This document shows, one piece after another, positions 33,618 through 42,677 of a stretch of 64,000 nucleotides of DNA. The stretch comes from Candidatus Rokuibacteriota bacterium. GTDB taxonomy: Bacteria > Methylomirabilota > Methylomirabilia > Rokubacteriales > CSP1-6. How positions within the stretch are numbered: the stretch's first letter is position 1; every line of letters starts with the position of its first letter. The position numbers and the translations under genes were made by a program. The notes below the pieces were generated by a model that did not search any database, was not told where the DNA came from, and was given only the letters and a program-made list of their open reading frames with translations. Location: assembly GCA_023248995.1 (NCBI GenBank), contig JAHFDN010000010.1:1-64000 (forward strand), in the 5' to 3' direction.

Positions 33618-34447
33618 GCGGAATCCCCCCGGAAACGGGTCGCCAGGTAGCGGGCGATGCGCGCCGCCGCCTCGTCCCGGTACAGCGCAAAGCTGGGCCA
33701 CGCGTTGAGATCGATCAGGACGAGCCTGCCCTCGCGCGTGGCGATGACATCGCCCCCGTACACTTCGAGCCCGAGGGCGGCCGCCGCCTTCCGCACCAGC
33801 ATCGCCAGCCGCTCCTGGTCGAACGGGTGACCGGCCAGCTGCTGGTCCTTGTGATAGAACCACCGAAACCACGCCGGCTGACCGGCGAGCCCTTCGCCGA
33901 TGCCGTAGAACTTGATGAGGTCTCCCTCGACGTGCTCCTGGAGCACCGCCCGCGGGATCCCGCGACCCGCCAGCCCGTCGAGCGCGCCCTGGATCTCGCC
34001 CTCGCTCGCGGCGAATACCACGTCGCCCTCCTGCGTGTTGTGGACGTCGCCGCGCTTCACCCAGACCGGGAGTCCCCGATGACCGTTCGGCTCCAGGGTC
34101 GAGACGAGACGGCTCGGGACGAACGGGACGTTCCCCTCCTCGAACTGGGCGATCATCCGGTCCCGGTAGGTGTTCAGGACGGCCGGGGGTGTATTGACCT
34201 GGCCGATCCCGCGCCCTGCCCAGTCGCGGAGCAGCCGCAGGACGGGCAGGCGCTCGCACATCAGGAAGACCCACCGCGGGGGCGGCTCCGTCGTGCCGAC
34301 GACCTCCTCGGCCGTCTTCAGCACCACGGTAAACCCCCGCGCCTCGAGATGCTTCGCGGTCAGGCGGAGAATCTCGGCGTCGTCGCACTCGCGACCCGGC
34401 GAATGTTCCCGCTCCCGAAAAATGCCCCAGCACTCGGCGTGACTCAC
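33614..34447 (-). CDS. ATP-grasp protein resembling inositol trisphosphate 5/6-kinase
   Basis: A 277-residue ATP-grasp enzyme. VWVKRGDVHNTQEGDVVF holds the first ATP-contacting Lys; LQEHVEGDLIKFYGIG is the hinge; VYGGDVIATREGRLVLIDLN with AWPSF gives the metal-binding Asp and Asn, close to the D-x-N-x-F/W-P motif of inositol polyphosphate kinases (ITPK). It may phosphorylate a cyclitol or ligate an amino acid to an amine. GTG 34447 is preceded at eight bases by GGAGGG. Confidence 0.72.
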   Translation of the reverse strand: MSHAECWGIFREREHSPGRECDDAEILRLTAKHLEARGFTVVLKTAEEVVGTTEPPPRWVFLMCERLPVLRLLRDWAGRGIGQVNTPPAVLNTYRDRMIAQFEEGNVPFVPSRLVSTLEPNGHRGLPVWVKRGDVHNTQEGDVVFAASEGEIQGALDGLAGRGIPRAVLQEHVEGDLIKFYGIGEGLAGQPAWFRWFYHKDQQLAGHPFDQERLAMLVRKAAAALGLEVYGGDVIATREGRLVLIDLNAWPSFALYRDEAAARIARYLATRFRGDSA

Positions 34448-34466
34448 AGGAGGACCCTCCAAAGAC

Positions 34467-35177
34467 TCAGGATTTCCGCGCGGCCGCGGCCAGCGCCTCC
34501 GCCAGGGCGACGTCCGCCGCGCGGTCCACGTCCACGACGGTCTGAACGACCTCGCCGTACAGCGGCTCTCCCCGGTGGTGAAGCCACGCAAGAAAGTCGC
34601 GGAGCCGCCCCAGCCCGGCCGGCGGGGCGATGCCCCTGACCTCCTCCGACAAGAGGTACATGCCCGCCGTCACCACATCCCCGTCGGTCCCGCCGAGCTG
34701 GATCACGCGCCCCGCCGCATCGAGCCTCACCCACAGCGGGCGCTCGTCGGCCACGAGGGGCGTGACGGCAAGCACGGTCGCCTCGTGCGGCCGGCGCATG
34801 GCCGCCTCGACGAACTTCACGAAGTCCCCTTCGGCGCACCAGGCATCAACCGTCGAGATGAGGAGCCGCCCGGGGCCGGGGTAGGCGGCGACCCGCGTGA
34901 AGCTCTCGAGGGACGAGGCGGTCGTCTCCACGATGAAATGGAGATCCAGAGCCGGAAAGCGCGAGCGCACCCAGTCGGCGCACTCGCGCTCACGCTCGTT
35001 GACGATGATGACCAGGGAGGTGATGCCCGCCGCGACGAAGTTGCGCACGACGGATTCGATCAGTGGGACGCCCGCGACCGGCACCAGGGGTTTGGGGGTC
35101 GTCCAGCCGGCCCGGCGCAGGCGACTGCCTTCCCCCGCCGCGATGATCCCGCCCCGGAGCGTCGGCCCGGCCGTCAC
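34467..35177 (-). CDS. NTP transferase (sugar/cyclitol-phosphate nucleotidyltransferase)
   Basis: A 236-residue nucleotidyltransferase with the signature IIAAGEGSRLRR...TTPKPLVPVAG at residues about 8-32, LIIST-type metal-binding Asp (LLISTVDAW), and GGTDGDVVTAGMYLLSEEV. Its short length and motif spacing resemble LicC or inositol-1-phosphate cytidylyltransferases more than glucose-1-phosphate enzymes. It could make the activated headgroup used by the phosphatidyltransferase downstream. GTG 35177 overlaps the HAD gene stop. Confidence 0.82.
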   Translation of the reverse strand: MTAGPTLRGGIIAAGEGSRLRRAGWTTPKPLVPVAGVPLIESVVRNFVAAGITSLVIIVNERERECADWVRSRFPALDLHFIVETTASSLESFTRVAAYPGPGRLLISTVDAWCAEGDFVKFVEAAMRRPHEATVLAVTPLVADERPLWVRLDAAGRVIQLGGTDGDVVTAGMYLLSEEVRGIAPPAGLGRLRDFLAWLHHRGEPLYGEVVQTVVDVDRAADVALAEALAAAARKS

Positions 35178-35848
35178 GGCAAGAGCCCCGTCAGCGCCTT
35201 GACGGACTCGCACACCTGGTCGCCGGGACAGCACGGCCCCTCCGGCGACGGCGGACCGGCCGAGAGCCAGATGTGCGGCATCCCGACAGCTCTGGCGCCG
35301 GCCATGTCCCGGGAGGGCGAATCGCCCACGAACGTCGCCTCGCCGGGCTGGACCCCCAGGGCCTCGACCGCGCACCGGAAGATCCGCGGGTCCGGCTTCT
35401 TGCACCCGACGCGGGCCGAATCCACGATGGCGCCGAAGAATCGTCGGATGCCGGTCTCCGCGCACACCGTCTCGAGGTTCCCGTAAAAGTTCGAGACGAT
35501 CCCGAGGTGATAGCGGGTGCCGAGCTCGGCCAGCGTGGGCGCATTGTCGCGAAGCTTGTCGAGGGCGTCGCTCAGGAAGCGGGCGGCGACGCGGTCGCTC
35601 AGGGCCACGTCCGAAAGCTCGAGACCCCGCGCGAGCCCCCTGACCAGCGCGAAGACGGTATCGCGCAGCGACAGCGTGATCGGCACCGCCCCGACCAGCG
35701 CATCATCCGCCTGGTAGAAGGCGCGGTCGAATCGGTCGGGCGGCAGCGCCACGCCTTCCGCCCGGTAGAGGCGGGCGATGCGCTCCTTCCACGGGACCCC
35801 ATCGGCATCGAGCGTGCCGCCGAAATCAAAGAGGACGGCGCGACTCAC
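35174..35848 (-). CDS. HAD-superfamily phosphatase
   Basis: A 224-residue haloacid-dehalogenase-like hydrolase with a small helical cap. Motif I is LFDFGGTLDADG (nucleophile Asp followed by Gly-Gly-Thr-Leu-Asp), motif II is GIVSNF, motif III is the Lys in CKKPDPRIF and motif IV is FVGDSPSRDMAGA. It is a likely phosphomonoesterase for a small metabolite and would fit removal of phosphate from an inositol or amino-cyclitol phosphate. GTG 35848 was chosen at the start of conserved sequence; a TTG ten codons upstream is possible. First gene of the minus-strand operon. Confidence 0.78.
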   Translation of the reverse strand: MSRAVLFDFGGTLDADGVPWKERIARLYRAEGVALPPDRFDRAFYQADDALVGAVPITLSLRDTVFALVRGLARGLELSDVALSDRVAARFLSDALDKLRDNAPTLAELGTRYHLGIVSNFYGNLETVCAETGIRRFFGAIVDSARVGCKKPDPRIFRCAVEALGVQPGEATFVGDSPSRDMAGARAVGMPHIWLSAGPPSPEGPCCPGDQVCESVKALTGLLP

Positions 35849-36116
35849 AACTCCACAGGACAACGCGTTCCCTTCCAAGTCTGAGGGCGACGAGTGCGGT
35901 CCCCGGAGCCGGGGACGGAGTGATCGCCGCCCGGTTAAGAAGCAGGGAGTGCCAATCTAGCACCCGGTGGGGGCCTCCTGTGAAGAACGGCCATCGTCGA
36001 AATCCCCGGGCCTCCCACACCACTCCTCGCAGTATGTAACTACAGGTCGGTATGCCGGTGCAAGGTTCCCTTTCCGGCCCCGTGGTAAACTATCAAAGTA
36101 TCTTCTCTTCCGCACC

Positions 36117-38855
36117 ATGATCGCAATTTCACGATCGGGACGGTTGCTCCGCCGGCTGGTTCGGGCGTCCTGCCGGCGCCCGCTCCTGACGGTCCTCCTC
36201 TCCCTCGCCCTCGCCGGCCTCGGGGTCACCTACACGCTCCAGAGGCTGACCTTCGAGACGTCCACCCGCGACCTCCTGCCGCCCGGCCAGCGGTACGCGA
36301 CCCTGTTCACCGAGTACTCGCAAGACTTCGGCGAGCTCGAGGACATCACGGTCGTGGTCGAGGGGCGCACGCTCGAGGAGTCCAAGGCGTACGCCAGTCG
36401 CCTCGTGCGCGAGATCCAGCGCGGCCCGGTCAAGTTCCGGCGGGTAGCCTACCGGATTGACCCCAAGCGCTTCGAGGGCCAGGGGCTCCTGTACGTGTCC
36501 ACGGAGAAGCTGAAGGAGATTCGCGACAAGATCTTCGACCACCAGGAGTTCATGGAGAACTTCGCGGCGACGCCGACCCTGGACCAGCTCATCACCGGCG
36601 TCAACACGCAGATCGCCTCGGCCTTCGTCTCGAACTTTTTCGACCTCGGCCTCCAGGAAGGCGGAGCGGTGGACCTGCGGTTCATCAAGGAGGTTGTGGG
36701 ACAGATCGCCGAGCGCCTCGACCACCCGACCCCGTACCGCTCGCCGTGGGGGGCGCTCTTCACGCTGGACCGGCACGAGGACAGCGACGCCGGCTACTTC
36801 CTCTCCGACGACAAGAGCCTCCTGTTCATCCTGGTGGAGCCCGCCAGCAAGACGGGCTCGTTCACCGGGGATCAGGAGGCCATCAGCGCGCTCCGACACA
36901 TCATCGCGACCCTGCGCCCCGAGTTCCCGCGCGTCCAGGTGGGGGTCACCGGCTCCCCGGCCCTGTCCAACGACGAGATGACGGCGGCCTTCCAGGACAG
37001 TAAGGTGGCCACGGTGCTGGCGTTCGCCCTGACCCTGGCCCTGCTGCTCCTGGCCTTCAGGCGCGCGGAAAAGCCGATCCTCATGCTGGTGGTGCTGGCG
37101 GTGAGCCTGGCCTGGTCCATGGGCGCCACCACGCTCGCCATCGGCCACCTCACGATCTTCTCGGTGATGTTCATCCCGATCGTGATCGGGATCGGCATCG
37201 ACTACGGCATCTACTTCCTGTTCCGCTACGAGGAAGAGCTCTTCCTGGGCCGACACCTGCAGGAAGCGATGGAGCTCACCGCGGGCCGGAGCGGCCCCGG
37301 GATCCTCCTCGGCGCGCTCACCGCCGCCGGGGCGTTCTACGTGCTGACGCTCACCCACTTCCGCGGCATCAAAGAACTGGGCTTCATCGCCGGGACCAGC
37401 ATCCTGCTCGCCTGGCTGGCCATGATGACCCTCTTCCCCGCCCTGCTGGTGCTCGTGGATCGCCGCCATGCCAAACGCCCGCTGGGGACGGTGCCCCGGG
37501 CGCTGGAGCTGGAGCAGATCCGGGTTCCCTTGCTGGAACGGCTCACGCGATACCCCAAGACCGTCCTGACGACGGCGGGGGTGTTCACGCTCTTTTCGCT
37601 CTGGGCGGTCGGCACCGTCGGCTTCGACTACAACCTCCTGAACCTCCAGGCAAAGGGCACCGAGTCGGTACTCTGGGAGCGGAAGATCCTGGCCAAGGCG
37701 GGACGGTCGGGGTTTGCCGGGCTGGCCAGCGCCAAGTCGCTCGAGGAGCTCCGGGGAAAGCACGAAGCCTTCGACAGGCTGCCGAGCGTCTCGGAAGTGG
37801 ACAGCGTGCTCCTCCTCATCCCCGACAACCAGACCGAGAAGATAAAACTCGTCCGGGACTTCGCGCCGCTGGTTGCGCCGGTCCGGGTCGGGATGGCCCA
37901 GCCTGTCGACCTCGAGCGCCTGGGAACGGCCCTCGAGACCCTCAAGCGGCGCTTCGACCTGGCCGCCGGCGAAGCCGCCTCGTCGCCGGCGGGGAAGGCC
38001 GTCGGCGACGTGCGGGACCAGATCGGGACCCTGCTCGAGAAGCTCCGCGGCAGCGACCCCGAGATGGCCGAGCCCGCGCTCACCCACCTTCAGGCCCAGG
38101 TTTACGGGGACTTCGTGGAGAAGTTCCACTCCCTCCAGCGGAACCTCCATCCCCGGCCCGTGAGCCTTCAGGACGTCCCCAAAGAACTTCGCCGGAAGTT
38201 CATCGGCCAGAGCGGTCGGTTCCTGCTTCAGATCCACCCCCGGGTGGACATTTGGGACCGCGAGGGGGCGCGCCAGTTCGTCAGCGACCTCCGGGGCGTG
38301 GATCCCGACGTGACCGGATCCCCCATCATCACGTACGAGGCGATCCGGCTCATGGAAAAGGCCTACCTCCAGGGGACGCTCTACGCGTTCTTCGTCGTCG
38401 GCGGCCTCGCCTTCCTCATGCTGAGGCTGATCCGGGAGACCTTCCTCGCGCTCGTCCCGCTTCTCCTCGGCATGCTCTGGACGGTGGGGCTCATGTACCT
38501 CTTCGGCCTGAAGTTCAACTTCGCCAACGTGTGGGGCATTCCGCTCATCGTGGGCACATCGGCCGAGTTCGGCCTGAACATGACCGTGCGGTACCTGGAA
38601 GGACGCCGCCACGGCGGCCCGCTCGTCGCGCGGAGCACGGTGATGGCCGTGATCGTGAACGGGCTCACCACGATCGCCGGGTTCGGGAGCCTGATGATCG
38701 CCCACCACCGGGGGATCTTCGGTCTCGGGCTCCTCCTGACCACCGGCATCAGCGCGAGCCTGGTGTCGTCCCTGCTCGTCCTGCCGGTCCTCCTCCGCCA
38801 CTTCGGCCACGCGGTCGAGGAGGAGCCCAAGGTCGCCCGCCTCCCCGCCGCCTGA
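36117..38855 (+). CDS. hpnN: Hopanoid-associated RND exporter (HpnN)
   Basis: A 912-residue RND protein with two similar halves, each one membrane helix, a large periplasmic domain (about 50-265 and 480-725), then a sterol-sensing-like bundle of five helices: FSVMFIPIVIGIGIDYGIYF in the first half, WGIPLIVGTSAEFGLNM in the second. This is the HpnN type that carries hopanoids to the outer membrane, lacking a HAE-type long loop pattern. The ATG at 36117 has no visible ribosome binding site, so the mRNA may be leaderless or start further upstream. It is divergent from the HAD-led operon, separated by a 268-bp shared promoter region. Confidence 0.88.
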   Translation: MIAISRSGRLLRRLVRASCRRPLLTVLLSLALAGLGVTYTLQRLTFETSTRDLLPPGQRYATLFTEYSQDFGELEDITVVVEGRTLEESKAYASRLVREIQRGPVKFRRVAYRIDPKRFEGQGLLYVSTEKLKEIRDKIFDHQEFMENFAATPTLDQLITGVNTQIASAFVSNFFDLGLQEGGAVDLRFIKEVVGQIAERLDHPTPYRSPWGALFTLDRHEDSDAGYFLSDDKSLLFILVEPASKTGSFTGDQEAISALRHIIATLRPEFPRVQVGVTGSPALSNDEMTAAFQDSKVATVLAFALTLALLLLAFRRAEKPILMLVVLAVSLAWSMGATTLAIGHLTIFSVMFIPIVIGIGIDYGIYFLFRYEEELFLGRHLQEAMELTAGRSGPGILLGALTAAGAFYVLTLTHFRGIKELGFIAGTSILLAWLAMMTLFPALLVLVDRRHAKRPLGTVPRALELEQIRVPLLERLTRYPKTVLTTAGVFTLFSLWAVGTVGFDYNLLNLQAKGTESVLWERKILAKAGRSGFAGLASAKSLEELRGKHEAFDRLPSVSEVDSVLLLIPDNQTEKIKLVRDFAPLVAPVRVGMAQPVDLERLGTALETLKRRFDLAAGEAASSPAGKAVGDVRDQIGTLLEKLRGSDPEMAEPALTHLQAQVYGDFVEKFHSLQRNLHPRPVSLQDVPKELRRKFIGQSGRFLLQIHPRVDIWDREGARQFVSDLRGVDPDVTGSPIITYEAIRLMEKAYLQGTLYAFFVVGGLAFLMLRLIRETFLALVPLLLGMLWTVGLMYLFGLKFNFANVWGIPLIVGTSAEFGLNMTVRYLEGRRHGGPLVARSTVMAVIVNGLTTIAGFGSLMIAHHRGIFGLGLLLTTGISASLVSSLLVLPVLLRHFGHAVEEEPKVARLPAA

Positions 38856-38875
38856 CATCCGGGAGGGGGCCCGCC

Positions 38876-40141
38876 ATGCTCCAGGCCACGCTGAAGATCT
38901 TCCGGGAGAACCCCGAAGCGCGCCGCCTCGCGGTGATCTTCGGGGTGGTCTACTTCGCCCAGGGGACGTGGTACCTGCCCAACCTCTCCATCACCTTCCT
39001 CCTGAAGGAGAAGATGGGCCTGAGCGCGGGGCAGACGGCGGCGTTTTTCTCGATCACGGTCATCCCGTGGCTGATCAAGCCGGCCTACGGGCTCATCTCG
39101 GACTTCGTTCCCCTCTTCGGACGACGGCGCAAGAGCTACTTCCTCCTCACGACCGCCCTGGCGGCGGCGATGGGCTACCTGCTCAGCATGCTCGGCGCCT
39201 ACACCTACTGGAAGCTGGCGATCTTCTTCACCCTCATGGGGCTCGGCCTGGCCTTCACCGACGTCCTCACCGACGCCCTCATGGTGGAGAACGGCCAGCG
39301 GCTCGGCCTGACCGGGCCGTTCCAGGCGGTCCAGTGGGCGGGAATCTCGGTCGCCTCCATCCTAGTGGGCGTCGGAGGCGGCTGGCTCGCCCAGCACGCG
39401 CCGCTGTCGGCCACCTTCATGATCTCCACGCTCTTTCCCGTGATCTCGTTCGCCATGGCGTTCTGGTGCATCCGCGAGCCGCGGGTGGAAGCGGGGGAGC
39501 GGCGGTTCCGGGAGACCTGGCTGGCCATCCGCGGCGCCATCGGCTCGCGCAACCTCTGGATCGTCGCGGGGTTCATCTTCTTTTACAACTTCAGCCCCTC
39601 CTTCGGCCCGGCGCTGGTGTACTACTCGACCGACGTCCTGCACTTCTCCAAGATGTTCCTGGGCGGCCTGGACTCGCTCTCGTACGCCTCCGGCATCGGG
39701 GGGGCGGCGCTCTACTTCGCCTTTTCCAAGTCCTTCCCGTTCCGCCGGCTGATCCACTTCGCCATCGGGGCCGGGGTGATCGCTACGCTGGCCTACCTGG
39801 GCTACGCGGGCCAGGTCTCCGCCGTCGCGCTCGCGCTGGCCTTCGGCGGCGTCGGCATGATCATCCAGCTCATCTTTCTGGACCTGGCGGCCAAGGCCTG
39901 CCCGAAGCAGGCGGAGGGGACGTTCTTCGCGCTCTTGATGTCGGTCTACAACGGGGGGGTCCAGCTCTCCCAGATCGCCGGCGGCTGGCTGTACGACTGG
40001 ATCGGCTTCACCAACCTCATCCTGATCAGCGCCGCCTTCACGGCGGCAGCCTGGCTCCTGCTCCCGTTCCTCAGGATCGAGGAGATCGAGGTGCGCGCCA
40101 CCGAGCAGGCCCTGGTCAGTCCCGCTCCGGCCGGCTCGTGA
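38876..40141 (+). CDS. BT1/folate-biopterin-like MFS transporter
   Basis: A 421-residue, 12-segment carrier. GVVYFAQGTWYLPNLSITFLL and WLIKPAYGLISDFVPLFGRRRKSY match BT1-type carriers (the D-x-x-P-x-x-G-x-R-R-x-x-Y loop), and LTDALMVENGQRLG resembles their fourth-segment motif. BT1 proteins move pteridines or similar compounds, but bacterial members are mostly uncharacterised. It starts 20 bp after hpnN with GGGAGGGGG as ribosome binding site, so it is probably co-expressed; a lipid-related substrate is possible but unsupported. Confidence 0.78.
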   Translation: MLQATLKIFRENPEARRLAVIFGVVYFAQGTWYLPNLSITFLLKEKMGLSAGQTAAFFSITVIPWLIKPAYGLISDFVPLFGRRRKSYFLLTTALAAAMGYLLSMLGAYTYWKLAIFFTLMGLGLAFTDVLTDALMVENGQRLGLTGPFQAVQWAGISVASILVGVGGGWLAQHAPLSATFMISTLFPVISFAMAFWCIREPRVEAGERRFRETWLAIRGAIGSRNLWIVAGFIFFYNFSPSFGPALVYYSTDVLHFSKMFLGGLDSLSYASGIGGAALYFAFSKSFPFRRLIHFAIGAGVIATLAYLGYAGQVSAVALALAFGGVGMIIQLIFLDLAAKACPKQAEGTFFALLMSVYNGGVQLSQIAGGWLYDWIGFTNLILISAAFTAAAWLLLPFLRIEEIEVRATEQALVSPAPAGS

Positions 40142-40511
40142 CCGATTCGTAAGCGCGACGGAGCCACCGGCGCGCGCGGGTGACATCCCCCGGGGATTCC
40201 ACCCGGCACTCGATCCACCCGCGCGCGCCGAACCGCCGGTGGGGCACGATGCCGGGCGTCTTGAGGGCGCGCGCCTGATCCGCGGGCTCTAGCCGCACCC
40301 AGAGATCGTGCTCCTTGGCCTTGAGCGGGAAGCAGCCGAAGAGGGTCTGCCCCACGAAGTACCCCCACCGCCCGAACATGGGCGTGATCTTCACCCCGGG
40401 CCAGCCGCCCAGCGCGTCGTTGAGCCGCTGGGCGACGCCGATCCCGCCCCGGGCGAGGATCCGCCGGGTCTTACGCCCCCGCCCCGTCCCCCGTATCCGC
40501 TTGCCGTCCAT
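40116..40511 (-). CDS. TfoX N-terminal-domain-like protein
   Basis: A 131-residue protein. After a basic tail (RIRGTGRGRKTRR) it has ITPMFGRWGYFVGQTLFGCF and HDLWVRLEP, the pattern of the TfoX N-terminal / YjbR-like fold (M-F-G-x-x-G, then L-x-x-R/K). No DNA-binding part is obvious apart from the basic N-terminus. Its 3' end overlaps the end of the BT1-like gene by 26 bp in convergent direction. Function unknown. Confidence 0.5.
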   Translation of the reverse strand: MDGKRIRGTGRGRKTRRILARGGIGVAQRLNDALGGWPGVKITPMFGRWGYFVGQTLFGCFPLKAKEHDLWVRLEPADQARALKTPGIVPHRRFGARGWIECRVESPGDVTRARRWLRRAYESVTSRPERD

Positions 40512-40517
40512 CAGCGC

Positions 40518-41240
40518 TCAGCGCTTCCGAATCCCGAAATCTCGCTTCCAGGTCTCGACATCCAGCTGCTGACCGGTGAGCGAGGCCGAGGCGTCCGAGG
40601 CCAGATAGACGAACAGCTCCACCACATCCTCGGCCTTCCCGCCCCGGTACTGGGTCATCTTGGTGGCCACGTACCCGGGACTCACCGAGTTCACGCGGAC
40701 CCTGGCGCTCTTGAGCTCCAGCGCGAGGTAGCGGGTGAGCCCCTCGAGGCCCCACTTGGACACCCCGTAGGCTCCGTACCCGACCAGGGCGTCGCGGCCG
40801 AGCCACGAGGAGACGTTGATCACGCTCCCGCACCGCTGCCTGACCATGTGCGGGATCACCGCCCGCGCCAGGAGCCAAGCGCCTCGGAGGTTCGTGGCAA
40901 GCACGTCGTCCCATTCATCATGCGAGAGCTCCAGGAGCGAGGCCGCGCGATGGGCCACACCGGCGTTGTTCACGAGCACATCCACCCGTCCCAAGGTTCC
41001 GATCGCGCGCGTCACGAAGGCCTCGACGTCCCCGGCGCGGCTGACGTCGCACGTCTGGAACACCGTCGTGACGCCCAGGTCCGCCGCGGCCTTCTCCGTC
41101 TCCAGGAGCTCCTTTGAGGTCCGGGAGCAGAGCGCGAGGCTCGCGCCCTCGCGGGCGAAGGCCAGGGCCACCGCCCGGCCGATCCCGCGCCCCGCCCCGG
41201 TAATCAACGCGACCTTCCCCTCGAGCACACCCTGAGTCAT
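40518..41240 (-). CDS. Short-chain dehydrogenase/reductase
   Basis: A 240-residue classical SDR. Cofactor motif TGAGRGIGRAVALAFA at residues 15-30, NNAGVAHR, catalytic Ser in NVSSWLGRDALVGYGAYGVS with Tyr-x3-Lys (YGVSK), and PGYVATKM. It resembles 3-oxoacyl-ACP reductase-like enzymes; no fatty acid genes are adjacent. Only 6 bp separate it from the TfoX-like gene downstream, so they may be co-transcribed. Confidence 0.88.
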   Translation of the reverse strand: MTQGVLEGKVALITGAGRGIGRAVALAFAREGASLALCSRTSKELLETEKAAADLGVTTVFQTCDVSRAGDVEAFVTRAIGTLGRVDVLVNNAGVAHRAASLLELSHDEWDDVLATNLRGAWLLARAVIPHMVRQRCGSVINVSSWLGRDALVGYGAYGVSKWGLEGLTRYLALELKSARVRVNSVSPGYVATKMTQYRGGKAEDVVELFVYLASDASASLTGQQLDVETWKRDFGIRKR

Positions 41241-41256
41241 CTTTTGAACTCTAGCA

Positions 41257-42519
41257 CTACCGTTTCCCGCCTGCCATGCGGCGACTCTCAGGGAGCGCCC
41301 GGAGCCATGCGGTCGCGATCACCCCGAGCAGAGCGCCGACCCCCAGCACGCTGAACGCCCATCCCCAGACCGGATAGCGCGGGGCGCTCCCCACCGGATT
41401 GGTGAGATCCAGAATGGTCCCGAAGGTCAGCGAGGCCAGCGCCCCCGCCCCGAAGCCCGCGAGCGAGCGGACGGCCAGGGCGGAGCCCAGGATGCGAGAG
41501 TCTACCACTTCGGTAAAGCCCGTCGAAAAGACGGGAGAGTCCCCGATCGCCGAGAACGCGTAGATCACCCCGACCGCCAAGAGGACCAGCAGCGGGGCGG
41601 TCGTGAGCCAGCCGAAGGTGAACGAGCAGGCGGAGGAGATCGTCAGCATCATCAGGATCACGGTCGTGCGACCCCACCGGTCCGAGAGCCACCCGCCCGT
41701 GCTCGTGGCGACGAGCCCCATCAGATGAAACACCGCCGAGAGGCCGGCGCCGAGGCCCGTGGCGCTGGCCAGCTCGCGTCCCTGGAGGGCCAGGACGGCC
41801 GCCAGGAAGGCCGGCGTCCACATCCACATGCCGAGGACCTCCCAGGCGTGGAAGGTATAGCCGGTCATCATGAGAAGCGCCGCGCGATTTTTGAAGAAGC
41901 CCTCGGCGAGGGAGAGCCGGCCGATCCCCGAGGCCACGCTGGCCTCCCGAGTTCCGCGGAGCGTCCAGGCCGAGACCAGCGTGGCCAGCAGGGGGCCCAA
42001 GGTCAGCACCCAGAACGTCCCTCGCCAGCCGGCCACCCTCACCAGGAGGCCGGTCACGGTGAGCGAGACGGCATAGCCGAGCGAGGCCGCGGCCAGGAAC
42101 CACCCGATGGCGTTGCCCCGGCGCCCCGGGGGAAACCGCTCCGCGACGAGCATGAGTCCGGGCGTGTAGGTGCCGCCGTTGACCAGAGCCAGGAGGGTGA
42201 AGAGGGCCAGGCCCGAACCGTAGCCCCGCGCCAGAAGCGGGATCAGGCCGGTCGCGACGGCGGTCGCCGCGGTGGACCAGAGGAAGATCCGGCGGGCCCC
42301 CAACCGGTCCGCCAGGGTCGAGAGGACGACCAGCGAGACCGCGTAGCCGACCTGGAAGGCCGAGGCGATCGAGCCGGCGGCGGTCGCCGACATCGCCCAC
42401 TCGGCCTGGAGGAGCGGGAGGACCCCGGCGTAGGCCAGATAGGAGACGGACGACCCCACGCGGGCGGCAAAGATCCCGGCGAGCCACAGCGTGTCGGAGC
42501 GGAGGGTCGGACGGCGCAC
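41257..42519 (-). CDS. MFS transporter
   Basis: A 420-residue, 12-segment major facilitator. The loop between helices 2 and 3 (LADRLGARRIFLWS) has the MFS signature G/A-D-R-x-G-x-R-R; the second copy is WLSDRWGRTTVIL near residue 285. It resembles nitrate/cyanate-type or aromatic acid MFS carriers, but the substrate is unknown. The GTG at 42519 is at the beginning of conserved sequence; longer in-frame readings run into non-protein-like sequence upstream of the divergent malate synthase gene. Confidence 0.8.
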   Translation of the reverse strand: MRRPTLRSDTLWLAGIFAARVGSSVSYLAYAGVLPLLQAEWAMSATAAGSIASAFQVGYAVSLVVLSTLADRLGARRIFLWSTAATAVATGLIPLLARGYGSGLALFTLLALVNGGTYTPGLMLVAERFPPGRRGNAIGWFLAAASLGYAVSLTVTGLLVRVAGWRGTFWVLTLGPLLATLVSAWTLRGTREASVASGIGRLSLAEGFFKNRAALLMMTGYTFHAWEVLGMWMWTPAFLAAVLALQGRELASATGLGAGLSAVFHLMGLVATSTGGWLSDRWGRTTVILMMLTISSACSFTFGWLTTAPLLVLLAVGVIYAFSAIGDSPVFSTGFTEVVDSRILGSALAVRSLAGFGAGALASLTFGTILDLTNPVGSAPRYPVWGWAFSVLGVGALLGVIATAWLRALPESRRMAGGKR

Positions 42520-42677
42520 GTGGACGGTCCCCTGAGCGACCCCGCCATTGTCCCACAACCACGCGACCGAAGTGGATTTTCCCCTTGACAGCCGGGGCCT
42601 CCCATGCGAAAAACAACCGCGCTTTCGTCGGGTCCGCGTGGGGTCCCCCCATATACCCCGAAGCCAAGGAGACGACC

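Noticed and set aside
31293-33650. A 785-codon plus-strand frame over the oxidoreductase and aminotransferase genes
   Set aside because: Low-complexity, Arg/Pro/Gln-rich translation with no motifs, while the opposite strand carries two enzymes with intact active sites.
36129-38858. A 909-codon open frame antisense to hpnN
   Set aside because: It mirrors a clear RND exporter; the translation is a repetitive mix of Arg, Gly, Glu, Asp and His without hydrophobic cores, as expected from antisense frames in GC-rich genes.
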